Shown here piece after piece: positions 15,182 through 20,031 of a stretch of DNA of 20,031 bases. Under the pieces are notes generated by a model that searched no databases, was not told the DNA's origin, and was given only the letters and a program-made list of their open reading frames with translations. The DNA comes from JBMNTP01 sp050945795 (GTDB taxonomy: Bacteria; Bacillota; Clostridia; Christensenellales; MGBC116941): the NCBI GenBank assembly GCA_050945795.1, contig JBMNTP010000032.1, positions 1 to 20,031 of the forward strand, read 5' to 3'. The first letter of the stretch is position 1. Each line of letters starts with the position of its first letter. The position numbers were made by a program, and so were the translations under genes.

Positions 15182-15936
15182 ACTTCTTCCCTCTGCTTTC
15201 CAAGATACGCCTCAATTACCTGCGCATCTTTCGACACTACGCTGGGTACATTGTCACATATTACCCGGCCAAAGTTAAGCACGGTTATTTCATCGCAGTT
15301 GTTCATTACCATATCCATACGATGCTCAATAAGCACAACTCCTGTACCGCGCGATGTGGCAAGCTTAAGGAGAGCAACGGCGCGCTCAATCTCTGCGTCG
15401 TTTAGTCCGGCTGCCGGTTCGTCAACAAGCATTGCTTTAGGGTTCGTAAGCATAGTGCGAACGATTTCAAGCAGCTTGCGCTGGCCGTAGGGAAGAGCGC
15501 TTATCGAGTCAAATTCATCGAATTCAAATCCCGCGACTTCCATAAGCGTTGACAAATCTTTTTTAAAGTCAGCGCCCTTTTTATTCATAAAGGAGTTAAA
15601 GAATCCCATTTGGTCATTAAGGTCTGTCGCCAAAAGCAGATTATCCTTTATGCTGGAGCGCTGCAAAAAGCGCGGAGCCTGGAAAGTACGTCCAAGACCC
15701 ATGCGAGCGCGGTTGTACGGCGCCATCTTGGTTATATCTTTGTCTAAAAACGTTATACGGCCGGCATCGACAGGGTATATGCCGCTTATAAGGTTCAATA
15801 TGGTTGTTTTACCGGCTCCGTTCGGGCCTATAAGACCGCGAATAGCACCGGGGTATACTTTTATATCGACGTCCTTCGCTGCGACAACGCCACCGAAGTT
15901 TTTGCATACGCCGTTAAGCTCAAGCACTGGTTTCAT
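15175..15936 (-). CDS. livG: Second Liv-type ABC importer ATPase, LivG family
   Basis: A 253-residue nucleotide-binding subunit. Walker A is 'GPNGAGKT' (37-44). The signature is the LivG variant 'LPYGQR' (148-153), and Walker B is 'AMLVDEPAAGLN' (from about residue 168), followed by 'VVLIEHRMDMV' with the H-loop His. It overlaps both neighbours (7 bases with LivF, 17 with LivM), as in a tightly packed transport operon. Confidence 0.95.
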   Translation of the reverse strand: MKPVLELNGVCKNFGGVVAAKDVDIKVYPGAIRGLIGPNGAGKTTILNLISGIYPVDAGRITFLDKDITKMAPYNRARMGLGRTFQAPRFLQRSSIKDNLLLATDLNDQMGFFNSFMNKKGADFKKDLSTLMEVAGFEFDEFDSISALPYGQRKLLEIVRTMLTNPKAMLVDEPAAGLNDAEIERAVALLKLATSRGTGVVLIEHRMDMVMNNCDEITVLNFGRVICDNVPSVVSKDAQVIEAYLGKQREEVC

Positions 15937-16933
15937 ATTTTTCCTCCTTGTCTTGCTCCGTATCGTCCACCGCAGGAGTTTTGCGGCGAGTAATGCGCAT
16001 AAGCAGATCCTTAACCATACCCGCTATTCCCATAGGCATAAATACCATAACTATTATTACGCCTATGCCGTATACGAGCTTGTAATAAGTCTGCATAAAG
16101 CGCATAGCCTCAGGCAGAATTGTAAGCAATACCGTGCCCACGAAAGCGCCTACCGTGCTGGCGACGCCGCCCAGCATAACCATTATAAGGAATATACCGG
16201 AGTGGTCAAAGGTGAAGGCTTCAGCGCTTAGGTATGTGTTAACGTGAGCGTAAAGCGAACCGGCTATTGCTGCGAAAATACCCGCTATTACAAAACCCAC
16301 TACCTTTGTTCTAAATACGTTAACGCCAAGGCTGTTAGCAGCTATCTCATTGTCACGCACCGAAGCCAGCGAACGACCGAGCGACGATGTACGTACGCGA
16401 TGAACTATAAGGCCGCATATTATAGAGAAGCCAAATATTATATAGAAGTAATCAAGTGGTGAGCTCGCCGTCATAAAGCCAAGGTCCAGAGGGGGAATGC
16501 CGGGCAAACCTTCCGCTCCGCCTGTCGCCTCTTTCCAGTTAAGCATAACAACGAAGAGCACCTGCACCAAAGCTATGGTTGCGAAGGCAAAATATGTACC
16601 CCTAAGCCGGAACAACAGCAGTCCAATTATAAGGGAGAATATTCCCACAATCACTATGGATAATACCAGGCATAAAATCGGGTGGAGTCCGAAGCGTACT
16701 GTACCTATACCGGTTACAAACGCGCCTATACCCATCATGCCCGCGGTTGAGAAAGTGACCTGGCCGCCCATGCCGAGTATTATGGATAATCCATAAACGG
16801 CAATTGTCGATATAAGCGCATTACACATAACGGTAAGCATGTAAGCATTGCTATATATGCGAGGAATAAAAATTCCAAACAGTATCGCGGCGACGGCAAG
16901 TATATACCATTTATATTTACTCAATTTCTGCAA
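15920..16933 (-). CDS. livM: Second Liv-type ABC importer permease, LivM family
   Basis: A 337-residue polytopic membrane protein with the LivM landmarks 'YGLSIILGMGGQVTFSTAGMMGIGAF', the coupling loop 'GRSLASVRDNEIAANSLGVNV', 'FAAIAGSLYAHVNTYLS' and 'VMLGGVASTVGAFVGTVLL'. The C-terminus carries a charged tail ('RRKTPAVDDTEQDKEEKYETSA') whose coding sequence overlaps the LivG start. It lies 11 bases downstream of the LivH-type gene. Confidence 0.93.
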   Translation of the reverse strand: MQKLSKYKWYILAVAAILFGIFIPRIYSNAYMLTVMCNALISTIAVYGLSIILGMGGQVTFSTAGMMGIGAFVTGIGTVRFGLHPILCLVLSIVIVGIFSLIIGLLLFRLRGTYFAFATIALVQVLFVVMLNWKEATGGAEGLPGIPPLDLGFMTASSPLDYFYIIFGFSIICGLIVHRVRTSSLGRSLASVRDNEIAANSLGVNVFRTKVVGFVIAGIFAAIAGSLYAHVNTYLSAEAFTFDHSGIFLIMVMLGGVASTVGAFVGTVLLTILPEAMRFMQTYYKLVYGIGVIIVMVFMPMGIAGMVKDLLMRITRRKTPAVDDTEQDKEEKYETSA

Positions 16934-16944
16934 TTACTTTCACC

Positions 16945-17808
16945 TCAGGCTTTCTCTGCAATCTTCTCACCGAAGAGTCCGCTCGGCCTTATAAGCAATA
17001 CTGCTATAAGCACAAGGAAAACAACGGCGTCTTTGTAAGTGGAGGTAAGAATTATACTGTATGATTCGATTATACCTATAAGTATACTTCCTATGACGGC
17101 GCCTTTTATTGATCCGAAGCCGCCAACGACTATGCCGGCGAAGGCTTTAAGAGCAAAAACGCCAAGAGTTTGTGAAACGAAGAAAATAGGTCCGGACATC
17201 CATCCGGCTATACCCGAAAGTGTCATGCTTATCATATAGGTAGCTACTATTGTTACGATGGTAGGAATACCCATGAGTTCTGCGGCATAGCGGTTTTGAG
17301 CAGCAGCCTGCATAACGCGGCCTAGTCGCATTTTTTCAAACAGTGTAAATACGAGAGCGATTAGTACAGAGCTTACCGCTATTATAATAAGATACTGGTA
17401 ACCGAGAGTAGCTCCTCCGATGGAGATGGTGCCTTCGGCAAACATCGGCATCTTAAGCGGTATCGGCCCCCATATAATCCGAACCAGCTCTTTAAGTGCC
17501 ATCGAAGCGCCGAGAGTGCTTATAGTTACACATACCGGCCATTCTGCATTTCTAAGCGGCCAATAAACGCTGAACATGAAAAGCGCACCGAAAATAGCGA
17601 ATATAGCCACAGCGCATACCAAAACCGCCAATAGCGGCATTCCGGCCTGAACTGTGAGCATAAAGGTAATGTAGGCGCCTGCCATGAAGAGCTCGCCGTG
17701 GGCGAAGTTCAATACTCCTACGGCTTTAACTATGAGAATAAGCCCCATAGCCATAAGAGAATATATCATGCCCATTGAAATGCCTACTAGCAATAATTGA
17801 AGCCACAT
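16945..17808 (-). CDS. livH: Second Liv-type ABC importer permease, LivH family
   Basis: A 287-residue hydrophobic permease. It has the family opening 'LLVGISMGMIYSLMAMGLILIVKAVG', the classic 'LNFAHGELFMAGAY' near residue 33, the coupling loop 'GRVMQAAAQNRYAAELMGI' and 'FAGIVVGGFGSIKGAVIGSILIGIIE' near the C-terminus. It is the first gene of the minus-strand importer operon; GGGGAGAA precedes its ATG. Expression is probably driven by the promoter at 18109-18137 through a leader of nearly 300 bases. Confidence 0.93.
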   Translation of the reverse strand: MWLQLLLVGISMGMIYSLMAMGLILIVKAVGVLNFAHGELFMAGAYITFMLTVQAGMPLLAVLVCAVAIFAIFGALFMFSVYWPLRNAEWPVCVTISTLGASMALKELVRIIWGPIPLKMPMFAEGTISIGGATLGYQYLIIIAVSSVLIALVFTLFEKMRLGRVMQAAAQNRYAAELMGIPTIVTIVATYMISMTLSGIAGWMSGPIFFVSQTLGVFALKAFAGIVVGGFGSIKGAVIGSILIGIIESYSIILTSTYKDAVVFLVLIAVLLIRPSGLFGEKIAEKA

Positions 17809-17904
17809 GGTGTTCTCCCCTTTGCATAATTTATTTGTAGGAATCTATGTCCATCCTATTAAAGGTTGCGAATAATAAAACCTCATATCGCTTTATGCAA
17901 GCAC

Positions 17905-17926
17905 AAAACGGATCTGCACCCGTTTT
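17905..17926 (-). other. 7-bp hairpin in importer leader
   Basis: AAAACGG (17905-17911) pairs with CCGTTTT (17920-17926) over an 8-base loop. On the minus strand only four Ts follow the stem, so it could be at most a weak attenuator about 100 bases before the LivH-type start. Confidence 0.35.
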
Positions 17927-17976
17927 TGATAGAGGTGTGCGCGCGTTGGAAAAATCTTATGATGTTTTATGACCTT

Positions 17977-18010
17977 ACACTAAGCTTAAGCAAGTGTGGT
18001 GTTTAAGCAA
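17977..18010. repeat. TTAAGCAA direct repeats and ACACT/AGTGT palindrome
   Basis: TTAAGCAA occurs at 17986-17993 and 18003-18010, 17 bases apart. ACACT (17977-17981) and AGTGT (17993-17997) form an interrupted palindrome overlapping the first copy. This is a possible regulator site in the importer leader; the binding protein is unknown. Confidence 0.3.
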
Positions 18011-18032
18011 TTGATGTCTGAAATTTAGCCGG

Positions 18033-18073
18033 CATTTATGAAAAAAGGCACCTCAGCCCGATGTTCATAAATG
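18033..18073 (-). repeat. 10-bp perfect inverted repeat in importer leader
   Basis: CATTTATGAA (18033-18042) is perfectly complementary to TTCATAAATG (18064-18073), with a 21-base middle containing GGC/GCC arms. It starts about 30 bases after the predicted minus-strand transcription start and includes a T6 tract on that strand. It could be a DNA operator or an RNA regulatory structure; it matches no riboswitch I recognise. Confidence 0.55.
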
Positions 18074-18108
18074 TACTTATAAATATGCATGTCCAACACC
18101 ACAGGAAC

Positions 18109-18137
18109 ATTTTAGCATAGCGTTTTGTAATTGTCAA
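18109..18137 (-). promoter_or_regulatory. Consensus sigma-A promoter of second importer operon
   Basis: On the minus strand, TTGACA (18137-18132), a 17-base spacer and TAAAAT (18114-18109) nearly match the ideal sigma-A promoter. Transcription would start near 18102, leaving a leader of about 290 bases before the LivH-type ATG. Confidence 0.8.
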
Positions 18138-18174
18138 TGTCACAAAAATGTCAGTAATCATAGTTATAATGTCC
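18136..18174 (-). repeat. Three helically phased AATGTC repeats at importer promoter
   Basis: AATGTCA at 18136-18142 and 18147-18153, and AATGTCC at 18168-18174 (TGACATT or GGACATT on the minus strand). Starts are 11 and 21 bases apart, i.e. about one and two helical turns. The first copy overlaps the -35 box and the others lie upstream, a layout typical of an activator or cooperative regulator site. Confidence 0.45.
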
Positions 18175-18288
18175 AAAAGAAAGCCACTAACAAAGGGCAA
18201 TTCTCTGTTTACGGCCAAGTCTAGACGCGCGATTCCACGTATTAGCCGGATGCAGGCAATATATACATTTTAGCGCTTTTGTACATTG

Positions 18289-18317
18289 TTGAATTGGCTT
18301 TAACGCTCTGATATACT
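18289..18317 (+). promoter_or_regulatory. Probable sigma-A promoter of dhaKL
   Basis: TTGAAT (18289-18294), a 17-base spacer and TATACT (18312-18317). The implied start near 18324 leaves a leader of about 340 bases. A second, weaker candidate is TTTACT (18411-18416), 18 bases, TAGAAT (18435-18440). Confidence 0.5.
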
Positions 18318-18454
18318 GGGATAAACTTAGTAGCTTTTATGAGCTGATAAACCATTATTCCCTATAAAGTAAAATTATTTTTACATTGAAAATACCCCAA
18401 AACCAGTGAATTTACTAAAACTTTATATTGACAGTAGAATATGCTGCTGCTCCT

Positions 18455-18471
18455 CCGCCGCTTATAGGCGG
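18455..18471 (+). other. GC-rich hairpin in dhaKL leader
   Basis: CCGCC (18455-18459) pairs with GGCGG (18467-18471) over a 7-base loop, followed by further G/C-rich sequence but no T-tract. It lies inside the putative dhaKL leader or just downstream of the alternative promoter. Confidence 0.35.
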
Positions 18472-18575
18472 GCGGCTGTAGCATTAAAATACCAATAAAG
18501 AATCGGGCATATAGGAAAGCCATTCATAAAAGATTTTATACACGCAGCCAGAGATACTTAAGACTAAGAACGATT

Positions 18576-18630
18576 GCATATCGTCGATATTTTAAAATCG
18601 GCAAAACCGGCTGACGGCCGACAAATATGC
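18576..18630 (+). repeat. Nested palindromes just upstream of dhaK
   Basis: GCATAT (18576-18581) is complementary to ATATGC (18625-18630), and GTCG (18583-18586) to CGAC (18619-18622). Inside lie the perfect palindrome ATTTTAAAAT (18589-18598) and a small CGGC/GCCG hairpin (18608-18620). The structure ends about 30 bases before the start codon and could be an operator or a translation-control element. Confidence 0.4.
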
Positions 18631-18666
18631 GTTAAATACAAACCGTAGAAAAGGAGTGGCGTGAGC

Positions 18667-19671
18667 GTGAAAAAGATTATTAATTCAAATGAAAGCATTG
18701 TTGAGGAAATGCTGTCCGGATACCTGGCGGCTTACAACAGGTATTACGATCCGATACCCGGCTACAACGCTTTAAAGCTTAAGGAGAGCAGAAAAGATAA
18801 GGTCGCGATAGTTATAGGCGGCGGTAGCGGGCATGAGCCACTATTTTTTGGTTTTGTAGGAAAAGGGCTTGCAGACGCTGTGGCCTGCGGCAATATATTC
18901 GCCGCGCCAAACCCGCAGCTTATACTCGAAACGGCAAAGTCGGTAAGCGAGGGCAAAGGCGTATTGTTTATTTACGGCTGCTATGCCGGGGACAATATGA
19001 ACTTTGACATGGCGGAGGAGCTTTGTGAGTTTGAGGATATAGAGACGGCGCATGTCAGGGTATGGGATGATTGCGCCTCCGCCCCGAGAGAGAGGGTGGA
19101 GTCGAGGCGTGGTATAGCCGGCGATGTATATGTTATAAAAGTTGCGGGCGCGGCAGCCGATGCGGGGCTGAGCCTTGAGGAAGTGGTGCGTATAACCGAA
19201 AAGGCGCGCGACAATATAAACACAATAGGCCTTGCCACACATCCCGGTTCAATACCCGGCATAAACAAGCCTACCTTCGAGCTTGGCAATGACGAAATTG
19301 AGTTCGGCCTCGGCCTTCATGGCGAGCCGGGCATTGAAAGGACGAAAATGCAGCCGGCCGCAGCTATGGTTAAGAGAATGTTCAATCTGCTAAAAGACGA
19401 TATGAAGCTCAAGCGTGGCGATGAGGTGGCGGTGCTGGTAAACGGCCTTGGCTCAACCACATTGCTGGAGCTTGGCATAGTATACAACGACCTTGACAGG
19501 CTTATGAAAGCGGAAGGCCTTATAGTGCATGACGCCGAGATAAAGAACTACTGCACATGCCAGGAGATGGGCGGTTTCTCAATAACGATACTTCGGCTGG
19601 ATGACGAAATCAAAAAATATTATAATGCTGCCTGCGCCTCGCCATATTACGCCAGGGAGGAGATCGTGTAA
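18667..19671 (+). CDS. dhaK: Dihydroxyacetone kinase subunit DhaK
   Basis: The substrate-binding subunit of a DhaK/DhaL kinase that phosphorylates dihydroxyacetone or a related short ketose in the cytoplasm. I prefer the GTG at 18667 over the in-frame GTG at 18661. AAGGAG (18651-18656) is then ten bases away, the protein starts 'MKKIINSNESIVEEML' like other DhaKs, and the key residues fall at the E. coli numbers: H56 in 'GGGSGHEP', D109 in 'CYAGDNMNF' and the substrate-anchoring H218 in 'GLHGEPG'. It has 334 residues, slightly shorter than the E. coli protein (356). The usual 'NYTGD' is 'CYAGD', which may reflect a different substrate. It overlaps dhaL by one base (TAATG), so the two are translationally coupled. 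Confidence 0.93.
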   Translation: MKKIINSNESIVEEMLSGYLAAYNRYYDPIPGYNALKLKESRKDKVAIVIGGGSGHEPLFFGFVGKGLADAVACGNIFAAPNPQLILETAKSVSEGKGVLFIYGCYAGDNMNFDMAEELCEFEDIETAHVRVWDDCASAPRERVESRRGIAGDVYVIKVAGAAADAGLSLEEVVRITEKARDNINTIGLATHPGSIPGINKPTFELGNDEIEFGLGLHGEPGIERTKMQPAAAMVKRMFNLLKDDMKLKRGDEVAVLVNGLGSTTLLELGIVYNDLDRLMKAEGLIVHDAEIKNYCTCQEMGGFSITILRLDDEIKKYYNAACASPYYAREEIV

Positions 19672-20031
19672 TGCGCGCTATAGATATAAATAGTACGGTT
19701 GATATGATTCGATTTGTCTGTGACGCCATAATAGAGAGCAAAGATCTTCTTACCGATGTGGACAGCCGCACCGGCGACGGCGATCATGGCATGGGCATGG
19801 CGGGTGGCATGGCAAAGGCAAAGGCGGCGCTTGAGGCCGGCGCGCCTTTTAGCGACATAGCCTCGATATTTAAAACGACGGGCATGGCGATGCTAAACTC
19901 AATGGGCGGCGCGTCGGGAGTTATATTCAGCTCCATGTTCCTTGGCGGCGTAAAAGGCATGGGGGATATAAAAGAGCTTAACGGCGCCGCGTTCTGTGCG
20001 GCTATGGCCGACGCTCTAACCGCTATAAAGC
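19671..20031 (+). CDS. dhaL: Dihydroxyacetone kinase subunit DhaL (partial, runs off window)
   Basis: The first 120 codons of the nucleotide-binding subunit; the 3' end lies outside the window. 'TDVDSRTGDGDHGMGM' carries the Mg-ADP aspartates D31, D36 and D38, equivalent to D30, D35 and D37 of E. coli DhaL. 'MGGASGVIFSSMF' is the glycine-rich loop that caps the nucleotide. The start ATG shares its first base with the dhaK stop. Whether the kinase uses ATP or a DhaM phosphotransferase partner depends on genes beyond the window. Confidence 0.92.
   Translation, partial: MRAIDINSTVDMIRFVCDAIIESKDLLTDVDSRTGDGDHGMGMAGGMAKAKAALEAGAPFSDIASIFKTTGMAMLNSMGGASGVIFSSMFLGGVKGMGDIKELNGAAFCAAMADALTAIK

Larger units (their letters stand above)
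17809..18660. other. Divergent regulatory intergenic region
   Basis: About 850 bases between the importer operon (minus) and dhaK (plus) with no supportable gene. It contains a consensus promoter for each direction, phased AATGTC repeats at the minus promoter, a 10-bp inverted repeat in the minus leader, duplicated TTAAGCAA motifs, and GC-rich hairpins in the dhaK leader. Short reading frames here lack ribosome binding sites. Confidence 0.7.

Noticed and set aside
15650..16231. 193-codon plus-strand reading frame opposite the LivG/LivM-type genes
   Set aside because: It is antisense to two clearly conserved genes and has no family resemblance. It is a shadow frame from codon bias.
4744..17808. 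Importers as ordinary leucine/isoleucine/valine uptake systems
   Set aside because: The family match is certain, but the neighbouring genes are all sugar or hydroxy-acid enzymes, so the default substrate label is not adopted.
17809..18102. T-box or amino-acid riboswitch in the importer leader
   Set aside because: No T-box consensus (AGGGTGG...ACCGCG-like) or other riboswitch core I know could be found. The leader is reported only as structured.
18036..18218. 60-codon minus-strand reading frame in the intergenic region
   Set aside because: It starts at TTG with no ribosome binding site and spans the strong minus-strand promoter and the inverted repeat. It is best explained as non-coding.
18148..18273. 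41-codon plus-strand reading frame starting inside the phased repeats
   Set aside because: There is no ribosome binding site, the composition is not protein-like, and it overlaps promoter elements.

Overview
The window looks like a catabolic island from a low-to-moderate G+C Gram-positive anaerobe, probably in the Clostridia. The evidence is purine-rich AGGAGG-type ribosome binding sites, sigma-A-like promoters, heavy use of AUA for isoleucine, and two lipoprotein-type solute-binding proteins with Ser/Pro/Thr/Asp-rich linkers. No tRNA, rRNA, CRISPR array, insertion sequence or phage gene was seen. Taxonomic placement is inference.

Layout. 109-867 is a DeoR-family repressor. A promoter at 1004-1033 then starts a long plus-strand run: FGGY sugar kinase, HpcH/HpaI aldolase, LarA-like racemase/epimerase, a complete Liv-type (HAAT family) ABC importer (binding protein, LivH, LivM, LivG, LivF), a D-2-hydroxyacid dehydrogenase, a zinc-dependent polyol-type dehydrogenase and a UxaE-type tagaturonate epimerase. 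This run ends at a symmetrical terminator (13066-13095), which it shares with a convergent minus-strand operon from 17808 down to 13123. That operon is a second complete Liv-type importer, with the binding protein last instead of first. A regulatory intergenic region of about 850 bp (17809-18660) holds divergent promoters, repeats and inverted repeats. It is followed by dhaK and the start of dhaL (dihydroxyacetone-type kinase), which runs off the window end.

How the genes could work together (inference). The enzymes point to breakdown of a sugar acid or polyhydroxy acid: epimerisation (LarA-like, UxaE), oxidation or reduction (two dehydrogenases), phosphorylation (FGGY kinase), retro-aldol cleavage to pyruvate or a related 2-oxoacid plus an aldehyde (HpaI), and phosphorylation of a short ketose (DhaKL). 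Two 'branched-chain amino acid' importers beside such enzymes suggest that they carry an unusual, non-amino-acid substrate. No sugar-acid dehydratase or uronate isomerase is visible, so the pathway is incomplete here or is not a textbook one.

The main anomaly is at the start of the first binding-protein gene. A strong ribosome binding site and ATG at 4760 lead into a stop after eight codons. One extra T in the T6 tract at 4779-4784 would restore a textbook lipoprotein signal peptide. This could be a sequencing error, a real frameshift, or slippage-dependent expression.
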